Below are positions 1 to 13,800 of a DNA stretch of 64,000 nucleotides, in pieces; position 1 is the first letter of the stretch; each line of letters opens with the position of its first letter. Origin of the DNA: Pomphorhynchus laevis (taxonomy: Eukaryota > Acanthocephala > Palaeacanthocephala > Echinorhynchida > Pomphorhynchidae); NCBI GenBank assembly GCA_012934845.2, contig WNNJ02003664.1, forward strand, positions 1-64,000, written 5' to 3'. A program made the translations under genes and the position numbers. Below the pieces are notes generated by a model. The model searched no databases. It saw only the letters and a program-made list of their open reading frames with translations, and was not told where the DNA came from.

Positions 1-73
1 ATCTACCGAAGCCATGTCATTGTGCTTTAACTTAGGAGATGAAGTCCCTAAGACACATCATTATCAATAAATT

Positions 74-304
74 TCCTTAAATGGAAAAAAGCGCTTAATG
101 CAAATGGGTGAATATTTGCAGTTGCAATCCACAGTCTTAGTAAGAGAACAAGGAGCTTCCGTCGCCTTAAATCACCGTCTAGCTTTTATCCCAACTTCAA
201 TCTAGTTATGGGGAGTACAAGCTACTGATGAGAGTCAATTAGCTCGAAACAATGATTTTGTCATTTGCGACAATTTCAATGTTGAATTTCTTCCATGGTG
301 CTGA
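74..304 (+). pseudogene. Coding-like relic of unknown family
   Basis: This stretch has more even base use than its AT-rich surroundings and reads as protein-like in one frame (for example GKKRLMQMGEYLQLQ and FVICDNFNVEFLPW), but the frame is interrupted. I do not recognise the family. It could be a remnant of a mobile element or of a host gene continuing off the left edge. Confidence 0.25.
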
Positions 305-504
305 CATCCTGAAATAAAACGATTCCACGAATATAGCTTTTCCATTTGAGGAAATTTATAGCAATATTATTATAATATTATTACCCTTATCGCCCGTTGC
401 GGCAGAGGGTTATTATTTTTAATAAATTATCTCAGATAATTATAATTATGATAATTATTTTTACTATTCAAATACCTTAAATATTAAAGTATTAATTAAG
501 TTCT

Positions 505-640
505 AATTATTAACAAAATATAACACAAATTTTTATTTTCGAAGTTACCATTTGACATTTTTTAAAGGCATTACTTAGATATTGGCTTTAATATAGTAGT
601 CAATTCCTATCACGACATATTGTTTTATATGTCATGATAT
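505..640 (+). repeat. Dispersed direct repeat, copy 1
   Basis: About 125-135 bases running from near TATAACACAAATTTTTAT to CACGACATATTGTTTTATAT recur in diverged form at 1220-1345. Family unknown; probably a non-coding transposon fragment. Confidence 0.6.
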
Positions 641-656
641 ATAAATGTATATGTCG

Positions 657-682
657 ACAATGTGTCAATGTCGACACATTGT
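657..682. repeat. Short inverted repeat
   Basis: ACAATGTGTC and GACACATTGT form a 10-bp perfect stem around a six-base loop. No function is apparent. Confidence 0.5.
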
Positions 683-1219
683 TGATATTCATCGTTAATG
701 ATTAACGCAATGAGTTGTGGGGTATGATCGATAATGTAACATTTCAAATAAATTTTATTTTTTTATTTATTACAATAAATTTATGCTCTTACGTAGACAT
801 TTTTTATAAACGCACATATCCTATGCTGGAATATGGAATTATTCTAGATAATCACATCAGAGAAAATACATCACTTGCGTTCATTTGGCTCATTGTGATG
901 TTGGTTCAAGAAACAAAGGCCATAACGTGATAACACGGCATTTCGGCCTGATGACCGCTAATTTCCGCTTGACGATCACTAATCTTTATTCAAATACACG
1001 TTATTAATCAGTCCATAAAAATATTAGAATATAAAATTTCTTTTTAGGATATTTTCATTTTTAAAATATATTTAAAGTTCATACAATTGACGAACTTTAG
1101 TTTGTATGTTTCTATAGAGTGATCCAATTAGTGAGCTGTTTAAATGAACATTTTGATGAACTGATGCATAAATACCAACAATTTAGTCTCTCCGTAAGAT
1201 ATGGAAACCAGCACAGTTA

Positions 1220-1345
1220 CTAATTATTCACAAAATATAAGACAAATTTTTATTTTCGAAATTACCATTTGAAATTTTTAAAAGAGAGTATATTTATTTA
1301 AATATAGTAGGCAATTCTTATCACGACATATTGTTTTATATATAA
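1220..1345 (+). repeat. Dispersed direct repeat, copy 2
   Basis: Second copy of the 505-640 repeat, same orientation, with shared blocks ACAAATTTTTATTTTCGAA and ATCACGACATATTGTTTTAT separated by a diverged middle. Confidence 0.6.
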
Positions 1346-1817
1346 CTACTTAACATCGCCAATATTCACATGAACTTTTACATTTACAACTCGCATTATA
1401 CGGTTTTATAATAAATTCTAGAGTAATTCGAAATTACAAAGTTCACGTATTCAAAAGCATTGATCAATTCATGCATTTAATTCGAATACTTTTAGTATTA
1501 TTTTAATTATAATTATTATAATTATTGTAGTAATTCGAATACTTTAAATATTGCAATAATTATTATTTTATTTTATGATCTGTTTTATACTTGTGAATAA
1601 TTTTGTTTTTTTTTAATTAATATAAAATAATTTTAATATTTACACGATTTATTGTATCAATGAATTATCATACGTTATGTTTCGCGTTATTTTAATTAGT
1701 ACTTTTACATGAAATGCATAAGAAATAGAATATTATGAATGAATAACGAGACACAGATCTATTCCGTGACACTTAGGCAATTCTAACATTAAAATCAATA
1801 ATTGATTTAATAAAGAA

Positions 1818-2102
1818 TTATTGGAGCTGGAACAACGAAAAAAGGAGACGTTTTTATTGATCTTTCGCTAACCTTTGTTAGCATCTTCATTTGTTTGAAT
1901 TATAATACGATTCAAACATCAGTGAAAGCAGCTATTTATCGCTAATAACAGCAGCACCTGCTCAAAAATAACGACGATCGTTTCGAATTTTTATAAAGCC
2001 ATGTACATTTTAAAAAACTATAATTTCCTGAAGATGCTAAGAGAAGTAGTTAGCGAAATATCAAATAAAATTTTCCTCTTTTATTTGATTCAGCTCCAAT
2101 AA
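1818..2102. mobile_element. Foldback MITE, long copy
   Basis: About 285 bases bounded by imperfect terminal inverted repeats of about 54 bases: TTATTGGAGCTGG at the left, its complement CAGCTCCAATAA at the right, and inner arms containing CGCTAAC and GTTAGCG. It has no coding capacity. The same arms occur at 13514-13668, defining a small non-autonomous DNA transposon family. The autonomous partner is not visible. Confidence 0.7.
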
Positions 2103-2149
2103 TGTATCAATTAATTATCAAAAATTATGTTACAAGAAATACAATATTT

Positions 2150-5100
2150 TGAATTAAATACGAGACACGATCTATACTAAGACGAGACACGATATATGCT
2201 AATACGAGACACGATTAATATATGCTAATACGAGACACGATCTATGCTAATACGAGAAACAATATATGCTAATACGAGACACAATATATGCTAATACGAG
2301 ACACAATCTATGCTAATACGAGAAACGATCCATACTAAGACGAGACACAATATAGGCTAATACGAGACACGATATATGCTAATACGAGACACGATCTATA
2401 CTAAGACGAGACACTATATGCTAATACGAGACACGATATATGCTAATACGAGACACGATCTATGCTAATACGAGACACGATCTATGCTAATACGAGACAC
2501 AATATATGCTAATACGAGACACGATATATGCTAATACGAGACACGATCTATGCTAATACGAGACGCGATCTATGCTAATACGAGACACGATCTATGCTAA
2601 TACGAGACACAATATATGCTAATACGAGACACGATATATGCTAATACGAGACACGATCTATGCTAATAGAGACACGATCTATGCTAATACGAGACACGAT
2701 CTATGCTAATACGAGACACGATATATGCTAATAGGATACATGATCTATGCTAATACGAGACACGATCTATGCTAATACGAGACACAATATATGCTAATAC
2801 GAGACACAATATATGCTAATACGAGACACAATATATGCTAATACGAGACACGATATATGCTAATACGAGACACGATCTATACTAAGACGAGACACGATAT
2901 ATGCTAATACGAGACACGATATATGCTAATACGAGACACGATCTATGCTAATACGAGACACGATCTATGCTAATACGAGACACAATATATGCTAATACGA
3001 GGATCGATCTATGCTAATACGAGAAACAATATATGCTAATACGAGACACGATCTATGCTAATACGAGACACAATATATGCTAATACGAGGATCGATCTAT
3101 GCTAATACGAGAAACAATATATGCTAATACGAGACACAATATATGCTAATACGAGACACAATCTATGCTAATACGAGAAACGATCCATACTAAGACGAGA
3201 CACAATATAGGCTAATACGAGACACGATATATGCTAATACGAGACACGATCTATACTAAGACGAGACACGATATATGCTAATACGAGACACGATATATGC
3301 TAATAGGATACATGATCTATGCTAATACGAGGATCGATCTATGCTAATACGAGAAACAATATATGCTAATACGAGACACGATCTATGCTAATACGAGACA
3401 CGATCTATGCTAATACGAGACACGATCTATACTAAGACGAGACACAATATATGCTAATACGAGACACAATATATGCTAATACAAAACACGATCTATGCTA
3501 ATACGAGACACGATCTATACTAAGACGAGACACAAAATATGCTAATACAAGACACGATATTTGCTAATACGAGACACGATATATGCTAATACGAGATCGA
3601 TCTATGCTAATACGAGACACGATCTATGCTAATACGAGACACGATCTATACTAAGACGAGACACAATATATGCTAATACGAGACACGATATATGCTAATA
3701 CGAGACACGATATATACTAATACGAGACACGATATATGCTAATACGAAACACGATATATGCTAATACGAGGATCGATCTATGCTAATACGAGAAACAATA
3801 TATGCTAATACGAGACACGATCTATGCTAATACGAGACACGATCTATACTAAGACGAGACACAATATATGCTAATACGAGACACGATCTTTGCTAATACG
3901 AGACACGATCAATACTAAGACGAGACACAATATATGCTAATACGAGACACGATATATGCTAATACGAGACACGATATATGTTAATACGAGGATCGATCTA
4001 TGCTAATACGAGAAACAATATATGCTAATACGAGACACGATCTATGCTAATACGAGACACGATCTATGCTAATACGAGACACGATCTATACTAAGACGAG
4101 ACACAATATATGCTAATAAGAGACACGATATATAATAATACGAGACACGATCTATGTCAATACGATACATGATCTATGCTAATACGAGACACAATATATG
4201 CTAATACGAGAAACGATATATGCTAATACGAGACACGATCTATGCTAATACGAGACACGATATATGCTAATACGAGACACGATCTATGCTTATACGAGAC
4301 ACAATATATGCTAATACGAGACACGATATATGCTAATAAGAGACACAATATATGCTAATACGAGACACGATATATGCTAATACGAGACACAATATATGAC
4401 AATACGAGACAAGATCTATGCTAATACGAGACACAATATATGCTAATACAAGACACGATCTATGCTAATACGAGACACGATCTATGCTAATACGAGACAC
4501 AATATATGCTAATACGAGACACGATCTATTCTAATACGAGACACGATCTATACTAAGACGAGACACAATATATGCTAATACGAGACACGATATATGCTAA
4601 TACGAGGATCGATCTATGCTAATACGAGAAACAATATATGCTAATACGAGACACGATCTATGCTAATACGAGACACGATCTATACTAATACGAGACACGA
4701 TATATGCTAATACGAGACACGATATATGCTAATACGAGGATCGATCTATGCTAATACGAGGATCGATCTATGCTAATACGAGAAACAATATATGCTAATA
4801 CAAGACACGATCTATACTAAGACGAGACACAATATATGCTAATACGAGACACGATATATGCTAATAAGAGATACAATATATGCTGATACGAGACACGATA
4901 TATGCTAATACGAGACACAATATATGACAATACGAGACAAGATCTATGCTAATACGAGACACAATATATGCTAATACGAGACACGATCTATGCTAATACG
5001 AGACACAGTATATGCTAATACGAGGCACAATATATACTAATAGGAGACACAACATATGCTAATACGAGACACGATATATGCTAATACAAGACACGATCTA

Positions 5101-6331
5101 TGCTAATACGAGACACAATATATGACAATACGAGACAAGATCTATGCTAATACGAGACACAATATATGCTAATACGAGACACGTAATATATGCTAATACG
5201 AGGCACAATATATACTAATAGGAGACACAATATATGCTAATACGAGACACGATATATGCTAATACGAGACACGATCTATGCTAATACGAGACACAATATA
5301 TGCTAACACGGGGATCGATCTATGCTAATACGAGAAACAATATATGCTAATACGAGACACAATATATGCTAATACGAGACACAATCTATGCTAATACGAG
5401 ACACGATCCATAATAAGACGAGACACAATATAGGCTAATACGAGACACGATATATGCTAATACGAGACACGATCTATGCTAATACGAGACACGATCTATA
5501 CTAAGACGAGACACGATATATGCTAATACGAGACACGATATATGCTCATAAGAGACACGATCTATGCTAATACGAGACACGATCTATGCTAATACGATAC
5601 ACGATCTATGCTAATACGAGACATGATATATGCTAATACGATACATGATCTATGCTAATACGAGACACGATCTATGCTAATACGAGACACAATATATGCT
5701 AATACGAGACACAATATATGCTAATACGAGACACAATATATGCTAATACGAGGATCGATCTATGCTAATACGAGAAACAATATATGCTAATACGAGACAC
5801 GATCTATGCTTATACGAGACACGATCTATGCTTATACGAGACACGATCTATACTAAGACGAGACACAATATATGCTAATACGAGACACAATATATGCTAA
5901 TACGAGACACGATCGATACTAAGACGAGACACAATATATGCTAATACGAGACACGATATATGCTAATACAAGACACGATCTATACTAATACGAGACACGA
6001 TATATGCTAATACGAGACACGATATATGCTAATACGAGACACGATCTATGCTAATACGAGACACGATCTATACTATGACGAGACACAATATATGCTAATA
6101 CGAGACACGATCTATGCTAATACGAGACACGATCTATACTAAGACGAGACACGATATATGCTAATACGAGACACAATATATGTTAATACGAGACACAATA
6201 TATGCTAATACGAGACACGATATATGCTAATAAGAGACACAATATATGCTAATACGAGACACGATATATGCTAATACGAGACACGCTCAATGCTAATACG
6301 AGACAAGATCTATGCTAATACGAGACACGGT
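2150..6331. repeat. 22-bp minisatellite array, about 4.2 kb
   Basis: Tandem units of about 22 bases with core GCTAATACGAGACACGATCTAT, roughly 190 copies. Recurrent variants: GATCTAT or AATATAT, TACTAAGACGAG, GAGGATCGATC and GAGAAACAAT. The variants come back in short blocks rather than at random, as expected from local block duplication. Starts abruptly after ATTAAATACGAG and ends before GGTATATTTAAAC. It lies beyond the 3' end of the sphingomyelinase-like gene and encodes nothing convincing. Confidence 0.95.
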
Positions 6332-6750
6332 ATATTTAAACTAACCGTTATATTAATATTACCTCTGAAAAATACACTTCAAATTTAATTTCCTATATTC
6401 ATCTCGCAATCAAGTATACCATTGTGATCGATTAAAAAGGCTTAGTACAAAAGTAGCACAAATATAAAGATAGTGTTTTTATACAAGAAAGAGAAGTTAA
6501 CTATTTGAATTTCCATTAAAAATAAATGTATTAATTATTTTATTATATTTAATGTAAATGTAGCTATTCAAAGTAATCGTTGACAATAATCAACTTCAAA
6601 TTACATTTCCTTTATTTTTGTCCTTATCGAAATCATCAGTAGTGTGAGCATGAATCCAATCAATTGATAAATTAGCACACACTGACAAAAGTGCGTATAT
6701 ACCGCATATATATACATATATATAGTATATACCGCTATATATAACTACAT

Positions 6751-6777
6751 ATAGCGGCCGGTAAAACAGGCCGCTAT
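6751..6777. repeat. GC-rich hairpin in AT-rich DNA
   Basis: ATAGCGGCC and GGCCGCTAT form a perfect 9-bp stem with a nine-base loop. It stands out because nearly all neighbouring sequence is A/T. Confidence 0.55.
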
Positions 6778-7308
6778 CTAGATATGTGAATAATGCAACA
6801 TAAATATAAACTAAAAAGACCTAAGTAGTGATATTGAACATAGTATAAGTTTCGATACCATATATTTTTGTAATAAACAGCTGTTTTATTAAAAGAAACA
6901 TATATTTTGATATAAAAATAGAAGAGTATTATAATGTTACTCTTAATATTCTGTGATGATTTTTAAAACGATAATTACTTTTCTTTAAGAGTTTTGCTAT
7001 TATTTTACTGTATTTTGACATCTGTGTATTGCATCTGTATCTCAGATCTATTGTTCTGAGTCTTCAAACGTCACCGCTTAAAACGTTTTCTATCAAACAG
7101 GTAAGATTATAACAATTAAAAAATTTAAAGAGATGAGATTTGTGGCAAATATAAGAATTATTAATAGTCGACGTCATTGGATTAACAATTCTGCTTTCGT
7201 TGCCAAGCTTTCTAAACGCCACCCTTGCGCAACAATAGTAAACGAACTTCTATTTTTTACCGCAACCGAAGGAATTCTAACGTATTTAACGTTTATCTTT
7301 TGTAAAAA

Positions 7309-7339
7309 GTAAACGGTTTGATATAAAAACCGTTTACAC
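7309..7339. repeat. Short inverted repeat
   Basis: GTAAACGGTT and AACCGTTTAC flank a short loop, giving a 10-bp stem. No function inferred. Confidence 0.4.
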
Positions 7340-7612
7340 TAAATCATCATTGTTCTAATTACGATTTTGCAGGCAAAATTCCGTTCTTGATATCTAAAAT
7401 TCAAAATTTTAAAAATGGATTAAAATAATTTATTTTATCATTTTTAACGACATAAATTTTAATATATATTATATTATCCGTTATACATTATACTATTATA
7501 ATAATATTATAATTTATAATACTATAATAACAACAATATTAAAAAACTATTATATTATACTATCTTTATTATATTATATTATTAATTAATATAATTAATA
7601 ATATAATATTAT

Positions 7613-7618
7613 TTTATT
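7613..7618 (-). promoter_or_regulatory. Possible poly(A) signal of the sphingomyelinase-like gene
   Basis: AATAAA on the minus strand about 52 bases after the stop at 7670. Position is right, but the DNA here is almost pure A/T and chance matches are common. Confidence 0.35.
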
Positions 7619-7669
7619 ATATCTTATATTATCGCACCTAAACTAGAAAACTGCTGTGCAAAGCAATTA

Positions 7670-7868
7670 TTAAATGCCAATATAAAAATTGCATACTCCA
7701 GTGTTTTTGTCGATACTGTAAATTCTGTACGATGGGTTTTTATTGACAAAGGTGGTTAGACTAGGAGCAACATAAGCTACTGAAAATGGGTTGCTTTCAT
7801 ATCCAAATATGACAAACGTGTCACTATGTTCATGTCCATACATTTGTCCAGTTATTGTTTTATTAAAT
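7670..7868 (-). CDS. Sphingomyelinase-like gene, exon 9 (HEH motif and terminus)
   Basis: Begins after TACATTAG and completes the Arg codon split with exon 8. Encodes NKTITGQMYGHEHSDTF, then VAYVAPSLTTF, NPSYRIYSIDKNTG and eight more residues to a stop at 7672-7670. A possible donor (GGA|GTATGC, 7697/7696) lies just before the divergent end, so a further exon cannot be excluded. None was recognised downstream, and an AATAAA lies about 50 bases past the stop. Confidence 0.85.
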
Positions 7869-10800
7869 CTAATGTAAATTGCAAAAATCATAAAATCACA
7901 AATAAGGTGAATACCGTTTAACAATTTCAGCAAAGTTAGCACTCCATGACAGCAAACTTGATGAAGGACAATGATGACCAATAATGTGGACCTCAATTTA
8001 AATACAACCATTAAGAACTTAATAATATAAGTTAAACAAGTAAAGAATTAATAAAACGATTAAGTTTTAAAAAATATATCATTAAGAAACTTAAAGATTA
8101 AATAAATAAAAAATATTTTATTTAACAAAAGCTAAAAAATAAAATGTTCGTAAGTAAAAAATGTCCATAAATGATCTAAGCTTTTGAGCTTATATTTTAT
8201 ATGTTTAAAATGAAGTTTGAACTTCATTGAATTAGAATTTTAAATTTTAGTTTTATATTTTAATCCTTAATAAGAAAATCCAAAGAGATAACATAGTGTA
8301 CACGATGATTTAAGTATACATAGTGTACTTAAATATACATAGTGTACATAGTGTACATACATAGTGTATAGTACACTATGTATAGTACACTAAAAGGGTA
8401 TAGTACACCATTATACATAGTGTACACGGTAAAACAAAATTAATTATAAAACAATCCGAACAATTTTAAAATCATGTCGATTAATGTACCATTATATAAA
8501 GTATATATAGATATTTCCATAAAATGGCTTTGAATTGAAAAATAATTTTATAATCGCACAATGTATTATACAAAAAGTATATTTCTTTCTTCCTTAATTT
8601 TTTGTAAAATTCTGTCGATGCATCTTTATATAAACTAATAATTAATAAAATATATATTTATATCAATATAAACACTATTGATATTCACATAAATGGCATG
8701 GACTTGTAAAATAATTTTAAAATCGCACAATTTATTAACTATTAAAATATACATTTATTTCTTCTTTAATTTTTTGTAAATTTATAGGAACAAATAAAGT
8801 AAGTAAACGGGTTTTATTGTATATGTGCCACTATATTTTGATAGCTTCTGCTATCATCTTCAAGAAATTGCAAAATATTTTCAAAAGTTTTTCGTAATTT
8901 CTGATAATGATTGCATGAGCTATCGAAATATGCAATAACCTTTCTGGAAAAACCCTTTACACTAATTTTCTCGGTTCCTGAATATATATAAAGATGTTAA
9001 CTGAAATATAAACTTGTGAGAAGACACAGATATACACAAAGGATTCGCAAATGTATCAACTATAGCAAAATGTACCTCTCAAAGTTACCTTTCAAACTGA
9101 TGGGTGATATAAAGTCAGTAGCTAGAGTACTCTAGCTACTGAATTCAATACATAATTCAATATATGGAGGGGTCTTGAAAAGATCAAAATGTCAATTTTA
9201 GATGATCCCAAGATTTTATTGTGTTATTTATCTGTAAATGATGTTTTATTCATTTGTAATAAATAATAACATCACAAGCAGTTGTGATGGTATATCTATC
9301 ATAGCAAACAATGTTTCTCCTGTAATGGTACACTAAGCTCTTCAGCATAATCTTTACTAAAAAACGTTTATTTATGAAAGAATTAATTTAAAGTGGTTAA
9401 CACTAGGAAGATATAATGACTTCGATCCACAATTTAAGAGTCAAAGATAAAAAATATGCTTATTTATAAAATACAAAAAAATAAAAATGTAGTTATATTT
9501 TTTGTAATAAAATATAACTACATTTTATATTTTTTTTAAAATACAAACAAGCATATTTAAAAAATTTAAAAATATATAATATATAGATATTTAACAAAAA
9601 ATTATATATAACATAAGTAATATGATATGATATAGTACGGTCGAAACTGTAAAGACATATTTTAAAATATCCGTATCCGTTTTTGATAAAAATACAAACA
9701 ATATGGATAAATATCAAAATAAAGCAAAGCATTAAAAACTAAAACTTTATATTTCTTTTGGACACTTCTACAACGACAAAGTTGAGACTTTGTTAACTTT
9801 TTACTGTTCTCACAATTATCATACAATTAGATAAAATTATTTTTACAATTATTTTATGCTATAGAAACATTTTGAATAGCATCTAATAAATGTAACAAAA
9901 TTTAATATAATACCTTATCTCCATTGGCTTCGGAATATTTGAGAATGTCGATCAGCCATTGTAGTTGACCTTCCGGATCTATCTGATCAACTTGTAACCA
10001 CCAGTTTTCAAATCTTCCATAATTAGTGTTCAGTGAAACTAGTCTAAGTTTCGGAGCTATCATCGTTGTGTAATATCCACCACTAAATAAAAGAAATGCA
10101 ATTTAGTAAAGCAATTAACGTAACATACCGTAATATAGTATCTCTGGACTCTTTTAAACGAAGATTAGCCAAATCGAACCAATCGTTTACAATTTCTGTA
10201 TACAAGTGTGAAGAATTTTTTGTTGTCGTCGCGGGGTACCTTTAAATTATTGAAAATTATATTTATCTTGTTTTAAATACAAAATATATAAAAATAAACG
10301 CATCATATTTGAATACAATGAAAACGTTTAACGACTATTTAAATGCTAAAATTTCAAAAATTAAAATTTTATAAATAATAAAATATTATATACAACTTTA
10401 TATTACAACTTTATAATTACTCAGCTATAAATAATTTGTTACTGTGTTTGTACAACTTTATCTGTAAAATATAAGGAAACAAACAGAAATCTGATAAAAA
10501 CATGAAAATTTTGCAGATGATTGCAAAATTCTAATATTTTGGCTTTTAAAAAATTTTGACATTGAAACATTCCTTAAACGTTTTCATTCTTTTTATGTCA
10601 GCATTAATCATTTACGAATATATATACTAATATATACTAATAGTTAATATATACTAATATATTGTATATATTAGTATATATATTGTATATAATATATATA
10701 CTAATAAAATAATCAAGGAAATACTAATATAATAACTAATATATACTTTTAATTAATTAATATTATATAATATACTAATAGTTAGTATTATAAATACGAA

Positions 10801-13800
10801 TTATATTTTCACACTAAATTACAATATATCAATACATGAAAGCAAGAATAAGCTTTGTCAATGAATGTACACCAAAATTAAAATTAAATTTATTTTATAA
10901 ATAAATACACATATTTTAAATTTCTATTTAAATTATATTTAAATAACAAATTTAGTTGACTAGTGCAAATAATAAGAGTCAGAATAATTTCAAAATTGAA
11001 AAATAATTACAAATATTATATTATATATTTAAAAAAATAAAAGTTTAAATATTTAGATATTTAAATTATAAAATTAATATTTTATAAAAAAATTAAAATT
11101 GTATTGAAACAAGATTCAATTTACTATTAAACTTTAATTTATTTATTAAAACTTTAATTTATTAAACTATAAAATAAAAGGTTTAAAATTTGGCTAATTT
11201 ATTTCAAAAAGGTTTAAAAAGATTTTTTAAGGGATTATTTAACAAAAAATACTAATTTTTTTGTAATATTATAATATATATTATAATACATTAATAATGT
11301 AATTTGATTATGAAATTATTTAAAGTTATTACAAATCCATATGCAAATATAAATTTACTTTAATTTTACATTACTAAGAAAAATATTAATGATGTGTTTG
11401 CCCTGATGATATAAGTTGACTGCACATCATATGTACTCATGGAATACGAAGGTGTATTTACACGATTTTATAGTCTGTATTTTTAAATCTTGATAAACTT
11501 TACCGTTGCATAAATGGTGTACCCACATTTTCTACTACAAAAGACACATGAAAAGCATACAATAAACGGATTTGGTAAAATTTTCTTGCAAACTCCTAAA
11601 GTATGACATTTTTAATTTATGTCGAAACCAAGTCATTGAAGTCAAATTTATTACACGTAATAAATTTACATGTAATAAAGGAGAACTTTGCCTTTATGCG
11701 AGTAATAGCTATTTTATAACATCAGGACGAGAAAGTGGTAACTTTCAAAAGAAAAATGTGAGTACCTTCTTCAATTAATAATATTTCGCGAAAATGCATT
11801 ATACGCTAGAAATTAGTTCAATGCTTAGATTGATAGTAATGAACGCTATGCAATCAACAATACACAGATTAGCGTTTTGATGTTTTATTTTCATGGTTCA
11901 TGTTTTGAACTCATTTAAAGATATTTATAATACCTTTAAGTTATTTTAAAATAATACTTTTGATTAGAGTTTACCTATATATTACAACTACCATGTACAG
12001 ATTTTATGTATTAGCTGTCAAAATTATAAAACCTTTTAATATTCATTAATTTCCAAACCGGATAACAACTCACAAGTTACATGGCTCGATGTCATGATTT
12101 CCGATACTACAGAGAATCTGTTTCTTTCCGAAATATTTATTCAGTAACTTGAAAATGCTCTTGCTACTTTCGATGTTATCGGCTAAAGTTTGATTCCATA
12201 TTTGATGTGAAGCTGAATCTCCAGTATAATAAACGTAATCAATCTGAAAGAAACAAACGTGATCAGGAAGGATTAATAGTTACGAATCATATACATTTTT
12301 GTTAAAACTTGAAAACAACACGAATTGTTTTTAAAATGTTAAGCAATTCAATATAACGAATCCTTATGATATCAAAACGTTGACGAATTGTACAAATCTC
12401 AATAGACAAAACTCAATTTATATTTGCTGTATTTTAAATTCAAAGATCATTTTTTGACAAAATTATTTTTAAATTATTAATTTTTTAACAAAATGACGAT
12501 ATTGAAACTACTGGTGACGTATATTAATAATAAAGACTTTCAATACAACTTTTTTAATTAACACAAACAGGAAAGTATAAACCTGCATGCTGTTTTAGGA
12601 CCTTCGTTGAGAAGCTAACCCGGAATACGCTTACCACAGACGCCTAGCCCCCAATGATACGTTTCGACCTTAGTCTACTCATCACTACAAAGTGGTCTCA
12701 TCAGTGTGGCCTTTTAGCTACACAACTTCGACAGTACTTAATCCTTAGTAAACCTCTGAAAGAAATTCACTAAGCGCACGCTCCTCCACCGATGATCAGC
12801 CTTATGTCTGGTATGGTTCGCGTAAGCATTGGCTTCACAGAACAGCACGTGTGCTATCGTTCCTTCCTTCATCAGCTTACTAAGGTTGCTGAACAAGCAA
12901 CACGCTGGTATTCAGCTGAAGCACAGTGCGCTAGCAACAGCTCTCTAGCTACAAATCATGAGCAAAGTTCTAGGGCAGATGCTAAGATTCGTCACTCTAC
13001 ATATAGTGGTTATATGAATTGAAAACTACCGGTGACGTTATATTAATAAGAAAGACTTTCAATAAAACTTTTTTTAATTAGCACAAACAGGAAAGTTTAA
13101 ACCTGCATGCTTTTGACAAACTTCGTCAGGAAGCTTAACCCGGAATAGAGAATTTCGAATAAAATTCAATAATGCGATTTATTTTGTACTTCAAAAATAT
13201 TCGCATATAACGACGTGATTAATATCTAACAAAAAACGTTTGATATTGCTTTATTTAATATAAAGTAATACAAAGAGATCAATATAAATTCCAAAACGTA
13301 TTAATAATCAAATAGAAATAAAGTTTATTGTAATTTTAATTACATATACAGAGGTCTAGAAAAATAAATGACAGATTTGTTATTTAATGTCGGCACTTAA
13401 AAAAGAGCTGACGTTAATTGTGGATCTGAACCCACTATATTTTTTATTATATTAATGATGAAAACATACTATAAATTTTAAATAGTTGATAATACACCAT
13501 TATTGATAAAGAATTATTAGAGCTGGATCAAATAAAGAAAAAAATTATTTGATACTTCGCTAACCTGTGTTAGCATCTTCAAAAAGTACATGTAATTTTC
13601 GGAAGATGCTAACGAAGGTTAGCGAAATATCAAATAATTTTTTTCGTTCATTGATCCAGTTCCAATAATTTCTTATAAATATAATATTAAAAATATTAAA
13701 ACATAAAGATGTCGAAGTAGTATTATATTTTCTACTCGTATTATATTTATAGTGAATTCCTTGCATAGGTTTAATCGCATTCCGGGTTAAGCTTCCCGAC

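Larger units (their letters stand above)
305..1817. other. AT-rich non-coding DNA
   Basis: Apart from the repeats listed separately, no gene or conserved motif is seen. The short open frame at 715-930 has the composition of random AT-rich DNA and no recognisable protein features. Confidence 0.5.
6332..7612. other. AT-rich flank between minisatellite and host gene
   Basis: Searched on the minus strand for a missing C-terminal exon of the sphingomyelinase-like gene (an (E/K)TW or NLT-type segment) without success. A plus-strand frame at 7134-7312 reads about 60 codons but resembles no family. Confidence 0.45.

Noticed and set aside
2150-6331. A CRISPR-like regular repeat array
   Set aside because: Units are contiguous with no unique spacers, and the window is eukaryotic; it is a minisatellite.
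6332-7660. Missing C-terminal exon of the sphingomyelinase-like gene
   Set aside because: No minus-strand segment with the expected family wording was found, so it is not annotated; the gene is ended at 7670.
9493-9732. 79-codon minus-strand frame
   Set aside because: Tyr/Ile/Phe-rich low-complexity translation of AT-rich intron DNA, overlapping a palindrome.
10614-10800. Possible replication origin or matrix-attachment region
   Set aside because: Only AT-richness supports it, which is common to most of the window.
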